This document shows, piece after piece, positions 18,301-31,900 of a stretch of 64,000 bases of DNA (the first letter of the stretch is position 1; each line of letters starts with the position of its first letter). Source of the DNA: Trochalopteron elliotii. Taxonomy: Eukaryota; Chordata; Aves; Passeriformes; Leiothrichidae. Location: NCBI GenBank assembly GCA_024734555.1, contig JANPWX010000544.1, positions 826,466-890,465 of the forward strand, in the 5' to 3' direction. Below the pieces are notes generated by a model. That model was not told the DNA's origin, did not search any database, and worked only from the letters and a program-made list of their open reading frames with translations. Both the position numbers and the translations under genes were made by a program.

Positions 18301-21300
18301 CTGTGACCAAGTAGATTTTAAATTGGATTACCAGAAGTGTCTTTTATAAAGGGGAGGCCTAAGGATAGTGCTGAACCTCATGAAATCACATTTTGTGTCA
18401 CTGGAGCTCAGCTCCTGCCTGCAGGTGGTTTGGAAACATGGCTGAGTTCATGGATGGGTCAGTGGCAGCTTGTTCCCTTGGTGTGGCAGCAGGAGAAAGA
18501 AGAAATTGTAGAAATTCAGTGGCAAATATAATGGAAGATTTTATGTTGACTTTAAAAGAGGTGAAGTGTTGTGATTTATTTGCTAAAGGAGGAGTATAAA
18601 ACTTCCATAGTCTGTGATGAAATGGAGTTGGCACTTAGGATGGGCGATGGATTGATTTGTGTTGAGGTGGTTTTGTTTTTGTTTTCTGTTACAAAAGGAG
18701 TGAAACCTTGAAAGAAGAGAGAACTTGATGACACAGGTTGCTGACCAATGTCAGCTTTAGTGCCATTGAAGCAGTTCATTTTGCAAGTTCAAAAGCTGCA
18801 CAGTTGTAGAAATTTCTATCTGAGTGGGTCCAACTGTAGGTTTTAATAGGTTCATCCTAGAAGCTTGCTTGGGTGAATGCCTCTGTCATGTAAAGCAAAA
18901 CTAAAAAATAGGCAAAAAATTTGAGACTGAGGTGGTTTTTATCTTGTAAAATGAATAACCTGTCCTTGGGATGAGCTACAACCCTCAAAGCTGTGGCAGC
19001 TGTGGTTGGGAATATGTGGGAGAGTTGAAGGGCCAGGCTTTGGTTCTCAGCAGAGCTGGTACTGAAGGTGGTTTTGTGGAGAACCTGTGATCAGCTCCAG
19101 GGAGCAGAAGGCAAATGAAGCAAAAAGCATTTTTAGAGTTTAGGGGTCCCTGATGCTCTTGCTCGTGGGGCCCTTCCTTCCCTTTTCACAGAGTGTGTTT
19201 AAACATCTCAAACACAGCTTGGTTTGTGTGTTATATGTGCTAAACTGAGCTTTCTTTCCTGAATCAACAGGGTGAGGTGTGCATTTTACATGGTTTTTGT
19301 CTCATAAAGGTGAAAATGTTTAGATTTTTGGGTGGCAGCTTCAGTCTTTCTCAGCCTGCAGGGTATTTCACCGTTGAAGTTACACTTCAGTGTGACATTG
19401 AAACCAGCCTAACAATGAGATTGCTTGTCTTACTTTTGTCTTGTGGGTTTGTGGTGATGTTGCTTGTTTGGGTTTTTTTAAGATCCCATTAAAGAAACAG
19501 GTTAAAAACAAAGTTGGGGTTTTTTCACTTTTTTAGTCAATGAAGTGTGATAAGTCACACCATGTCGACAGATAGAAATTGTGTAATCTTCCTTGAACAG
19601 GATAAAGGGTCTCTTAGTGACTTTGAACTGTTGCTTTCTCATTCCCCTTGAGTGTCTGGAGGAAGATAATTCTGTTTACTTGTCTGAACCTGTTATGCTT
19701 TATTTAAGCTCCAAAATTGCTTCACCCACATCACTGAGTGTCTTCAGCTGCACCAGGTATCACTTGATTAAGCCCCTGTGGATTAAAAGTCTGCTCTAAA
19801 CAAAGTAAAAAAGTGAGTGTGTGTTAACAAAGTGTTAGGTACAGAACCTCTGATGAAGTGCTGGATGCCTCCATCTCTTTTCAGTCAGAGCTTTAGTGTT
19901 CAGGTATTTTCTGATGTATCTGAACCAGTCAGTTCAGCGTGGTACAATTCCTCCTAAACACAGGGGAAGTGTTTTTCTGTGATAATGATCAAACACGAGC
20001 AGCTCACCCAGAAGGAGCTGTGGAGTCACTTGGAGCCTTGGCTGGACATGGCCTGGGTGACCTGTGGCTGTCTCTGCTTGTACTGAGGTCAGAAATGCCT
20101 GGTGTGGAGGGAGGGGACAGTGTGGATGGCATCAGCTGTGTGCAGGCTCTGAGGGTTGGTGTCCTTGGGCAGTAGAGCTGCTTCATGCCAGCACAAACAG
20201 ATTGTGAATCCTGAGTGTAAAACCTCACTTGGTTTGGCAGAATTGCTGTTCAGTATAAGTAAAGGTCCAAAATATGAATCTGATCTGGGACTTACAGTGT
20301 CATGTTGTTTTTGCCTGCAGAAAACCGTTGTTGAGTTAAAAAACAAACACTGGGATCAAGTGCTCTGTTTCCCCAGCATTGTAAAACCACATTTTACTTG
20401 TTCAAGTAACATAATGGTAGGCTGATTCTGTTTTCTGGTTTTGTATTTTTTCTGATAAAAGCAGGTTTCCTAGGACATGGCAGGTGTGGTGTGTTCACTT
20501 CATTTTTTTTATTGGGATAAGAAAATAAAACAACTCCTGGAGGTTTTGTCCTTTCTCACTCTTTCCCACAGTTTTAAGCTATTTCATTCATGTGTTGACA
20601 TATTGACATATTTTATGTGAAATAACAATGTAGGCTCTACCCTTGTAACTGAAATCTTTGAACTGGGCTAATTCTAACCCTTTTCCTTCTCATCAGCAAA
20701 AACTTTTCTGGAGATCTGCAGGTGACAGAATATTGGCCTGATTATATCAAGGCTTAGGAATAGTCTCTCTTCCCACCATCCTAAATAAATATTGAGAGTT
20801 TTGCTGTGGATTGTTGGATTTCTGCTTTTAACACAGGGATACAGTCTGAAGCAGAGGACAGTTGTCTACAGACCAGCAGTTTAAAACTGCATCTGGTTTT
20901 ATTTTTCTTTAATTGTTTTCCTTGAGGATTGTTTAATTTTGTCTGCCTAATAGTTGTTCTGCAGTGTTTCAGTTTCAAAAGTGAAAAAAAGACTGAGACT
21001 TAATTTGAAGCAACTGTAAACATGAATTTAAAAAACTTGTGCCTTGAACTATTTTAAAAGTTTAAACATAGAAAAATCTTAGACAAGTGTTGAACTTAAG
21101 GAAGGCATATGGTTAAAAAAAGCATATTTGTCAACATTGGGATAGATAAAAGCTGGAAAGGACTCCTGTGTCACTTTCAGGAGCCACATGAAATACAGAT
21201 GAGGGACACTTGTTTAGAGTGATAGTTGGTGGGTGTTTGTTTAAAGAAAATGCAGCTTGCAAATTACTGTTCCAGATGTTGGCAATAACTGGGCTATTCC

Positions 21301-21569
21301 CCACTTGTCCTTTTAAAGTGTCTGAAGAAAGCAAATAGAAACTGAGTGCAATAACAAGGTTTTCAGAGGACAGTCCAGTGTGTCCTGGGTTTTCTGCTGG
21401 AGTGGTCAATGCTGCTCCTTCCACTGCCCTGCTTATGAATTTTCATCACCTCACCTGCCTTCAGAAGAAATATGATCCTGTGAATGTGTGGCAAGTTGGA
21501 TCCAAATGAAAACTGTTGGTTAAAATTTAATTTGTGCGAGGTGATGTGATTTGCAGCACACACAGTGAT

Positions 21570-22135
21570 CAGGGGGTGAGGTTGTGGTGGGTTCCCACTG
21601 TGTCACTGCCCCTCCTCAGCTGGGCAGGGGAGGGACAGGACAGTGAAAAGTTCAGGTTGGGATAAGGACAGGGACATCATCCAGCAATTGCCATCATGGA
21701 TAAAGCAGACTCTGCTTGGGGAAATCTGCTTAATTTATTGCCAATCAAATCAGGGTAGGGTAACGAGAAATAAATCCCCAGTGCTGAAATACCTTCTCCC
21801 CAACCCTTCCTTTCTCCCAGGTTCAACTTTACTTGGTTCTCTGCCTCCTCCTGGTGAGCAGTGCAGGGGGATGGGAATGGGGGCTGTGGTTCAGCTCATC
21901 ACACTCCTCCTCCCTGCTCCAGTGTGGGCTCCCTCCCATGGGAGTTGTTCTCCATGGACTTCTCCCATGTGGGTCCTTCCCAAGGGCTGCAGCTCTTCCC
22001 AGACTGCTCCAGCGAGGTCCTTTCCCATCCCACGGGGTTCAGGAAGGGACTGCTCCAGTGGAGGGCTCCCGTGGGCTCACAGCCTCCTCTGGGCATCACC
22101 CTGAGCAGGCGTGGGCTCCTCCTGATGCCTGAGAG
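21570..22135. mobile_element. Older avian LTR element, first half (interrupted)
   Basis: Segments such as GGGATAAGGACAGGGACATC, TAATTTATTGCCAATCAAAT, and repeated 'CTGCTCC-AG...GGGTCC-TTCC-CA' phrases are familiar from a widespread avian ERV-derived LTR. The sequence stops abruptly near 22135 and resumes after 22546. TTTATT motifs suggest antisense orientation. It is non-coding; a 153-codon open frame through it is incidental. Confidence 0.6.
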
Positions 22136-22545
22136 CTGACCTGGAACAGAGGCTGGACAGAGTTAAAGGAATAAAGTAGGGATTTATTAAAAAGGCCTTC
22201 AAAGGATCCACCTTGGGCAGTCCAAGAGCCTGGCTGAGGCTACGCCCAAAATGGATGATGAGTTTTCACACTTTTATAAGTTTTGGTGCATTTCCATATT
22301 GGGGTTAATTGTCCAATTACAGCTTCAGGTAATGAAGTCCCATCCTCCCAGTTTGCTCTCCTCAGTTCCCTGTCTGCACTTTTTGGGCCTGAAGCTGCAG
22401 TGGTGTCCTTGGGGCTGGAGAAGGATTGTTTTGTCTGACTGAGCTGTGAGGAGAACTTGCTAACACTTTGTATGAAGTTCAGAGATATGTACTAATGCAG
22501 TGCAGAATCTGGAAAATACAAAAGCTAAAACTGAAGGCCTCTTTC
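22136..22545 (-). mobile_element. Younger passerine-type solo LTR, nested
   Basis: Begins near GGAACAGAGGCTGGACAG and contains GGGATTTATTAAAAAGGCCT (a reverse-strand poly(A) signal), CACTTTTATAAGTTTTGGTG and TTAATTGTCCAATTACAGCT. These phrases are familiar from abundant songbird ERV LTRs. It splits the older LTR. No internal retroviral genes are present, so it is a solo LTR. The borders are approximate. Confidence 0.6.
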
Positions 22546-22850
22546 CTGTGACCCTGATGTGCCTCCTCCCCTCCTTCCCCCCTGGCCTGGGTGTCTGCAG
22601 GGTCCTTGCTGTCACACACTTGCTCCTCTCTCCCAGCTGCTGTTTTGCAGCAGGCTTTTTCCCTTCCCAAATACATAATCCCAGAGGCACTACGGGCATT
22701 GCTGAGGGGCTCAGCCTTGGCTCCCTCTTGGAGCAGGCTGGTGTTGGCTCAGCTGGACATGGGGGAAGCTTTTGGCATCTCTGCACAGAAGTTTGTCACC
22801 CCACTACCAAAACTTGGTACAGGTGAGAACACCCAGGGAACAGCTCTCAA
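22546..22850. mobile_element. Older avian LTR element, second half
   Basis: Continues the element broken at 22135. It includes TTCCCAAATACATAATCCCA, GAGGCACTACGGGCATTGCT and GGACATGGGGGAAGCTTTTG, then CTACCAAAACTTGG near the end. The order matches the same avian LTR as the first half. Confidence 0.58.
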
Positions 22851-25825
22851 CAGCCAGTTGGATTGAAGTGTGTTATGTCTAGATTAGGACACAACCTGTC
22901 TGGCTCTTATTTATTCTAGTTATTAGTGGACTCATTTACAGGTGATTTGCCTACTCTGGATGGTTTGTTATCGTGGTTATTGTTTGTTATCGTGTATATT
23001 ATGGCGTTTATTGTTTGCTTTACCAGCACTTGCTGTGAATGTAGGTGAGGAATGGTGCGTTCCAAGGTCACAAATCAGGTTCATGGCCAAACCAATAATA
23101 GCAGGGCACCTTCCCTTTCAGGCCTGTTTTAATTAGGCTGAACAGTGTTGAAATAGCTCTACAGTGGTGGGGAAGCCATTTGCTCAGAAAACTCAAGTGT
23201 GAAAACACTAATAAGTAGCATGGGGACTGTCAGTGTGGAGAAGCCTGTTTGCCTCACCAGTGCTTTAGAGATGATTCTACATTTTTAGGGTCCTGTGTTT
23301 ATTAAAAACCACACATTTATAGATTGTGATCAATTTAATAGTGACTGGGTCTGTACTGCAAAGAATAAGAATTTTGCAGTAGAAGCTTCAAATAAAAATA
23401 ATAGATTATTCTCCAGTATAAATGGACAACATAAAATCACTTTTGTATAAAACCAGACAAAGCATTGCCCTAAATTAACATTTCTCTCCAGTGAAGTATA
23501 CTAAGTGTAACACCTTTACTTAGATTTGACCTGGTATTCCTTAACAAAGGCTTATGGTACAAAATGATGAATAATCAAGAGAAAAAGCAAGTTGAGAAGA
23601 CTTTTTAGTATTAGTTTGCATATCATCTTTTTTGATTGGTTGTCAGCAAAAACATTTTGCTCTGAAAATGATAATTTTACATTGGTTAGGATAAGAGTTA
23701 ATGAATGGTAGTAGGTAATGTTCCAAGTATTAGTCACAAAGACACATGCATACTATTCTGAATTCATTCTGTATTGACAACAGTAATACTAAACTCATCT
23801 ATAGCTCCCATTTTCTTTCTAAAATGCTGTTACCAAAACAAGTTATTTATAAACTAAATGAGCAGAATTCCACATGTGTGGCTTTTTTGTTGTTGTTGTT
23901 TTTACTACCAAAAATGTACTTTCTTGTGGCCTTACTAAATGTGCTTTATTTCTTCAGACCATCTGGAATGGATATAAAATCTCTTTATATGCTTTTATTA
24001 TCAAATAATTCTGAACAACTCTAATTTTTTTTTCACTTAATGCGAGTAAATTGTCATTAAATCTCCTTTCTAAAGGAGAGCATGCAAGCTGTTGAGACTG
24101 CAGTGTGCCATTATCATCTTCTGTAATGTTTTCCAAGTATGCCTTCCATCCATGAGCAAAAGGGAAGCCCAAGATTAGGGAACTGGCAGTTGTGGAGCAG
24201 CATGAGTCCAGTAATTAGAGGGAAAGACTTTTGGACAGATTGAGAGAAAAATTTTAAGGTACACTTGAGAGTTAAAGAGCTTTGTTCTGCTCTTTCAGAC
24301 TTGCTCCAGTGATTGATGGTACATATGTAGTCTCAAATGGAAGTGCCCTTCACTTCTGCAGAAAACCTTTTCATTGCAAAGTGCTATTTTGTTTAATTTT
24401 GAGTACCTCAGGAGATTTAAAGAAATTACAGGTGATTTTTTTTTTTTAATGGATGGTATATGCTGTTTTATGTGGTTATTTTCACTGGTTGGAATAGTCA
24501 CTGGCGTTGGTGTGAGGATATTCAGTCACAGCTCAAGAGAGCATTCACCTGCACGTCCTTCTGATAAAATGAGATTTTTTTTTAGCAATAACGAATTGAA
24601 AGTCAGAAGTTAATAAATGGATGTGTTCAGAGAAACAGTAGTGATGGTAAAGGTGACTGCTCAGGTTAAATATTCAACAGTTCTTACGACCAATATAACA
24701 GGCACAGAAAATGTAATTTCTTCTTGCTATTCGAAGACTATTTTGAAATTAATGGGGAAACAGACAGTGGGGAGGGTGGAAAGCCTTTATCCTTCCTCTG
24801 GGCTCACTTCTGCTGGGGATAGGGTAGGTCAGGAGTGGGAAAAGCATCTGCAGCAGCAGATAAGGGGTGATGAGTCAGGACAGATCAGCTGCAGATTCCA
24901 GAGGGCTGATAAGGAGGGCAGGGAGCAAACAGAAACAGCTCAGTGGCACTTCTGAACAGGGGCTGAACACTCTTGGCCTGGGTCAGGGCAGCTGGAAAAG
25001 CCTTGTCCTGGGAAATTTCGGGAGTTTTGGGAGAAATAAACCATGAGGAATGCTGGGGGGTAACATGGAGGTTGTGAAATGGAACAGCTTGTTAAGGCAA
25101 GCCTGGGATGGAGGTGCTGCTTTTTACTGTGATCAGTGAATGTACTCAGGGCTCTCCCTGGGGTCTAAAAGTGTCCAGTGAAAATTGGCAGGGATTATTT
25201 TTTATGAATTGATCATCAGCACTCAGATCAAGGAATGATCTGGTCCTGCATGGTTGTTTCTTGACAGAATTACCACCACACAACATGTATGCAGATGGTA
25301 GATTTAATAAAGGTCTTGCATCAGCAAACTTTCATATTCAGCAGACCTGTCATTTGCACTGAACTCTTCACTGTCATAGTCAGTGGACCTGCTTGTTTCT
25401 AAGTTTGCAGGTGAAACTCTTCTGTTAGTTCTAGTGGTTTCAAAAAGGTGACATTTTTAATAATAAAATAAGATTTTCCCATTCTTACCTATCTGGCTTC
25501 TGACAAGTAGATTATTAGTTTTTTGCTGTCTTCACATCAACAGCATCACCACTCTGACTTTCTTGAATGTTGTCAATAATTGTAAACAGTGAAAATTACT
25601 TAAAATAGCCTTTTTATGCTTTTTTGTCAATAAGGCTGCACCTACTATTTCACTCAGTATTTAGTAAAAACACATATTTTTTATTTGCTCTGATATACTC
25701 ACGCAGAAACAAATGTTTAAATCTCTTGTGGATGTGTCTTAATTGAGATTAAACCTAAGCTTTCAAGCTTGATGAATTGGAGTGAGGTGTGTGAGTAACT
25801 CTGTGTATTACTTGTATTTTAACAG

Positions 25826-25938
25826 TGAAAGCAAGTTGAATACATTGGTACAGAAACTCCATGACTTCTTGGCTCACTCATCAGAAGAATCTGAGGACGC
25901 AAACTCTCCTCCAGCATTATCTAAAAACAAAAGTATAG
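25826..25938 (+). CDS. ATRX: ATRX exon 2
   Basis: 113 nt after TTTTAACAG, encoding (S)[20 protein letters not shown] and a serine/proline-rich end. The donor is GTAAAA at 25939. The length equals that of human exon 2, which chose this donor over the earlier GTATAG. Confidence 0.93.
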
Positions 25939-28900
25939 GTAAAAAGACATTTTATGTTCATTTTTCAATGGATTTGTGATTCTAAGGTCAAATAACTTGA
26001 TGGTGTTATTTCATTATATCACACTTCACTGGGGTAATGATGCCAAGTCTTAATGTGATTTGAATGGTGATAGCTTGATAAATACACAATAGGCCTTTGA
26101 TACAATATTTATTTCAGTTCTGAATCTTTCTAAAGGTGAAAAAATTTAATCTTCTGGTAATTTCCCTTTTCTGAAGCACAAGATATCAAATACACAGGTA
26201 CTTTCTGTGCTGGGAGTTCCCTGTTCAGTGTTCCTGAATTTATAAATGCAGTGTCTTGGCTTTTCTGCTCTAGTAATGCTTTTGCAGTCCTTGTAGGTGT
26301 GGAAGAAGTTCTGAGATTATGCTTTCGTAGCAATTTGAAAAAGATTTCTACATATAATCTGGAAATATTTAAAAAGAAAAGAATACTTTAAAAAAAAACT
26401 AGAGTCCTACACTAAGTCAGAATTGATACTGGAAATTTTTACTTTTAAGTTAGAAATAGGTAATGAAGTTTAAACACTTTGATGACAGTGATTAAAAGTG
26501 AAGTTATTTCATGTCAGTGCTGAATAAAATCTGTTTCCAAATTTAACTGGTTAAATTTGTTTCTTAGTTTAACTTGGACTGGATGCAGGTGCAAAACCTT
26601 TCAATCTTTACTGCTTAATGAGCTAAAAGTTGTGTTGTGGTGGAGTGCAGGAGAGGAGTGTGCTGGTTGTATTACAGAGTTTATTTCCAAACTCCTGTTG
26701 TCTTAAGCAGTATCTTCCAGGGTTTTCTGGTGTGTAGTTTTTATCTTTTAATGTTTTGTTTAGAGAGAGAATCTGCTGAGTGTGGCACTCACCTCCTCGT
26801 GTCAGCATCAAACTGAACTGTTAGCACAGGAAAAAGAAACTACTCGTGTGGTGCTTCAGCAGAGCAGTAAAATAAACTGTAATGTAGATGCATCTCAAAG
26901 TGAAATTTTGCTGAGGAGCACACTGGGAAAAAGAAACCTTCTCCCTTTATTCTCTGTAGTTAAAACTTAGTATTTGGTTCCTTGCCGTGAAACACAGATT
27001 GTCTTTGAAATGGATACACTTGGAAATTCATAGCAGACACGTTTTAGTGTTGGTTTTGAGATCTAAAAGAACATATTAAAGTTGAAGAGTCAGGATTAAA
27101 CTCTTAAATATTAGGAAATGCCAGAATTTACTGTGCAAATTTCCTTCCCTTCCCAATGTTCTGTGCATAACGAAAATGTCTTTAGCAACTGTGTTTGCTT
27201 TTTTTTTTTTAATGAGAGAGTGCTCATTATGAGCAGAAGTCATGGATGTGACTGGGGCCAAATCAGATGTATTTAGTAATGGATCTTGTTTTGTTCCAGC
27301 ATTTGGAGGATGTGTGAACTCTTGGGTAGAGTGTTGTGAGGAGGGAGATGATGATGAAGGTGGTTTTAAGTGTGGTCCAGGAAGGCTGGATGTTAGAAAT
27401 CAGTTGGGTATTAGCTGATATTACTTCATACCCTAAACTTCTGTCCCTGCCACACACAGAGGTCAGTTAAAACAGGAAGCAACACTTGCTTTATAGCCTT
27501 AATAATGTTCTTTATCCCCTCTGCACTGGAACTGGATGTCTCCCTCCTTTCCACTGCATGTCTGCCAGCAGGAGACTCACAGAGAGCTCAGGACAGCCAG
27601 CCTGCCTGCTCTTGTTCCAAGAGTGGAGCAGCAATCCCAGGGGAAGCTCTGCTCCCTGATAGCCCTGGAGTGGCTGGGCAGGAGCTGGGAGGGGGTGTCT
27701 GCAGCCCCTGGTCCTTTGGTGAGCAGCAGGAGAAACTGGCACTGCAGCACGTTCAGCTGCTTTTGGAACAGCACACGTGCACCAGGCTGCCAGTGTGAGT
27801 GCAGAGCCTGCACACACTGGGGCTGCCAGAGCAGGGGAAGCTCTGCCAAGCTCTCCAAGCTGGTATTTTCCATGGCTTTAGCACTTGGGCAGAGTTGGTC
27901 AAGAGTAGAAGGTGGGCAGGATCCAAGCTCCAGCAGAAATGTCACCCTCCATGTTCCTCCCTCACAACAGGGAATGCCTGTGATATTCTAGAGAAAAAGT
28001 TTCAGTTACTTAAAAAGGCCAGAAATGCTGTCTGCTTCCATTTTGTATTTCTCCCTTCAGATGTGGAAATGGCTGGATGATTTCCCCTGCAGTTTACTCA
28101 GTTCTGCAGAGGTCAAACATCCAGCATTGAATTCTCTAAGTGATTCAGTTTTTTCTAAGTATAGAAGTAAATTGTTTGGTTTTTCCCAAAACTGAAGTTT
28201 AAGGATAAAGAAGTTGCAGTGCTAGTGGTCTTCTGGTAAAATCACAAATAATCTTCATAAGTATCCTGTAATTATACTTCTACTCATTAGCATCTGTTAA
28301 AATCCTGCTGTTCCTAAACTTTTGGAGCAACTTCATACAAGAATCATTCAGTCACTGAACTCCAAACTTTCCCTTCCATTTCCAGGACTGGTGGATTAGA
28401 GCAGGTGCCAGTAGGTTGCAGCTCTTTATATTCCACAGTTCCCAAGCTTGAGAAATAGGTATTCTCATTAGAACTTGGATTAAATGGGATTTTTGTCTGT
28501 TCCATGATCCCAGATTTAATACTTTGTTTCTTACGTCAACATGTGTGAGAGAAAATACTTTTGGTAAATTCTTAGAGATCAGCAAAAATGCACTGATGGT
28601 ATTATTTCTGCATGCAGTTGCACTTGCAGTGCTTCAGTATTTCTTCACCCAACAGCAAGGCTCCCAGGGACTGAACTGAAAGGCATTTCTGAATTATTAC
28701 TGTAAAATTTATGCCATACAGTGGAATGTCTTTTCTGTTGTGCAACAGTTGTCTCTGGAAGTCACATTTCTCTCTATCCAGGCTGGTAAAACACAAATAA
28801 TGCTGTGATGTGCAGTGTAAAGAACTTCTGATGTTCCTTGCATCTCAATGGACTCCTTTAATTTCTCTCCATAGGTAAAAGTAGAGAACCTAAAGGAAGC

Positions 28901-31900
28901 CCAGCTTCAATGGAGAACAACAGGGATGAGGTAGGAATAAAAATGTTTTTGAATTCTAGTTTTATGTCTAGTGCACAGTGGCTGAGTTCACTCTGTTGCT
29001 TTTACAAGAAATACTTCAATAATACTGTCAGAAGCACCCATTAATGTCATCCCCCTTCACCCTGTTACTCAGATTGCAGCAGGTACTTAGTTGTTCTTGA
29101 GGCAAATATGCCTCCTTTTAAAAATAAATAAAAATGGATGTACTGGCTCTATGTTAAACTGAGCAGAATTTTTTTGTGTGGTGTTATTTGCTTCTGTCAG
29201 TTCTTCTATTGGAAACATTCTGGTGGACAAGATCATAACACTGTAGAGAAAACACAAGTGCCAGTGCCCTGCCTTAGTTTGCCTTTACTGCTGTAAATTC
29301 AGATATTTTCAACTGCCCAGACCTGGCTCTGGTCTGAGTGCAAAAACCATTGAAAAATCAGTTTAGTTCTGAAGGCAGCCAGTGCTTTCTGGCACATTTA
29401 TCAAGCCATGTACCACGAGTCTGTTGTGCTGCCAGTCTGTGGGTTCAGGCTGCTGCTACCCCTGAGTGCCAGAGCCCTCTGCAGGGGTGTCTTGGAAAAG
29501 GGGATGGATTCTTCATGGAGCAAGAAGAGCATTCCCAGCCCTGTGTTCTGCTGACTTCTGACCTGGAACTCCAGAGATTGAATTTAAATGAAGTGTTGAA
29601 ATTGCCAATTGTAATTACTGCTTTTCCTGCTGTTCCTTTTAAATTATTCTTTTATAAGGGCACTGGTGATTTCTGAGTTGTTTCTAGTTAATACAAGAAA
29701 CTGGTTTTTGACAGTTCCCTTGGCTATAAATGTGTTGACTTAGACATTTTTTTTTGTTTCTAGGGAAGTAGTTCTTCAGAAAGAAACAAGTCCTTAGGAT
29801 CATCCCGTTCCAAAAGGTTGGTTTGGAAAATAAAAACAAATAAAATGCTTTTTGGTAATTTGGTGGGAAGCTATAGAAAAGTGGGTGCACTGTGCCACAT
29901 ATTTTTGGTCCACACCAGTATAAATCCATGAAGTTATGAAGTGCTGGGAAAACAAATACCTCATAGTACACTTAAAATTCAAACCATTTCTCAGGAGGAA
30001 AGGTTAAGATGCTAAAGCTTGATTATTATTTACAAAGACAAGATTGTCCCATATCTTCAGGACAAAGGAGTTTATACAAGAGTTCCTTCAGTCCTTCTAT
30101 TTGTACATGTAAGATTCTTCCAAAAGTGTAATTTGGGTCCCACAGAAAAAAAGGTTTTATGTGCTTGACTGTTGGGATCAGCAGCAGTGCAGCATCAGAC
30201 TGTGCTGTTGAGTTGTCCTGTGCAGAAACTGCCATTTGCTGTATCCCTGCTTAATCCTTTTTCCTTCTTGGATCTAAAAAGTATGGAGTGAATTGTTTGC
30301 CAGCTCCTGAACCTACAGGAGACAAATGATTTGTGTCCCAAGTAAGAGCAGAGTGAGTCCAGTCAAACTCCTCCTCATCTGCTCTCAGCTGATGCTCACT
30401 CAAATTCTGTCCTGTTGTTTTTATTAAATCCCAGTGGACTGTGCAGGGAGTTGAGCTTTCAGCAGCTGCCTCAGTACTGCTCTTCAGAAGTCTGTACCTC
30501 CTTTCCCTTTCCTTTTTATCCAAGTTGCTTTATTTTATCATGCCTGCTGGAATTAATATTCTTCAGTCTCCTTTTTATGTTTGTCTTGATGCCATATTTG
30601 CAAGTGTGGTTTTATATTTGGCTTTAGTTTCTCCCTCATCTTTTGGATCCAGTGTCCTGCTGAACTCTTTTCATTTATATACTTTTTTAGTCCTGTTTTT
30701 TCTTGCTGTCTTATCACTAAAGGGAATTTCACTCAGCCATTTATCATACTGTACCTTATATTGACAAAATCAGTATCCTGTAGTAGTTCATGCATTGCCT
30801 TCAGACTTCTGAAAAATTTGCTCCATGTTTTGTCTTATTTTCTCCCCATCCTGACATAGTAAATTCATTCATTTTCATGGATTCAGTTTTAAATTGTTTG
30901 TGTGGAATTCTGTCAGCTGATCCTTTTGTTCAATAGTCAGCTTTTTCGTGTTCTGCATTTCCTTCATTTTCTTGCAAGCATCTCTTCTGCCAAGATGCTT
31001 TTTGTAATTTGCTAATATCTGTGTGTTCTCTTTGTGCTGCCTGTTAAACCTGGAATGATGTATAAAATTCCTGAGCAGACATTGACCTGTGTTTCATTGA
31101 GACTTCTTCCCGGGAATTGTGACTTTCTTAAAAATACACCAAACCTCCATTTTACAACAAAAAGATTTTATTAGTATATACTTCTATTTCATGTGGGAGG
31201 GGAGAAATCCTGTTCCAAACTAGAAAGTTATCCTACAATCTTATAGTAATAACTTGAAGCATCCCAGCTCTTAATGTCTTTAATCAATTTAAAAAGAAAG
31301 TAGTTTTTCACAGTTTATATGGTGTTTTGCCTGCAAAGCTTACCTGAATTGCACTTAGTACTGTTTGTCAGAGCATGGTTTTTTTTCTGTCTGTGCAGGA
31401 AACCTACAGTTGTAACAAAATATGTTGGGTCAGATGATGAACAAAATGTAGATGAAACTGTAAATGAGGATATTTCAAATGAGAACTCAGAGAATGATGT
31501 AGATATGCAAAGCTTGCCTAAAGGTAGGTCGTGTCTTTGTTTGTTTGTTTCTGAATTCAGCAAATTAGCCAAGATTATGATGCAGCATAAATGATTGACT
31601 AGAATGCACATGTATCAGTAAAATGCCTCTTGGTCCTGTTGGTTTTCTGTCCACAAAAAAGAGGAACCTGAGCACTTTCCAGTTTGGAACCCAGCAGATT
31701 TTAATCTCTGGGTGGACAAGGATGTGCTGGTGGCTTAATTTCAAATGCCTGCTGACATCTGTATAAAAGCATCACAAAGCAGGGGAAATCATTTATTCTG
31801 TTGTTTTGCAGGAGTCTCAAGCTCTGTCACTTGAAGGTCTTATTTTACTGTTTACTGTCTTGGAGGTTATTAGAGCAATTAGATCAACAAAAGCAAAACT

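Larger units (their letters stand above)
15331..25825 (+). other. ATRX intron 1
   Basis: CpG-rich sequence continues to about 15,720 (first intron or rest of the 5' UTR) and then becomes AT-rich. The intron contains the nested LTR elements at about 21,570-22,850. The rest (15,720-21,560 and 22,850-25,825) shows no exon, RNA gene or repeat that I recognise. The open frames present are chance ones. Confidence 0.6.

Noticed and set aside
21643..22139. Open frames of 92-153 codons in ATRX intron 1
   Set aside because: They lie in old LTR sequence, overlap in several frames, and resemble no retroviral protein.
27505..27991. GC-rich patch in ATRX intron 2 with frames on both strands
   Set aside because: The frames compete with each other and show no known protein or splice pattern; possibly an unnamed repeat.
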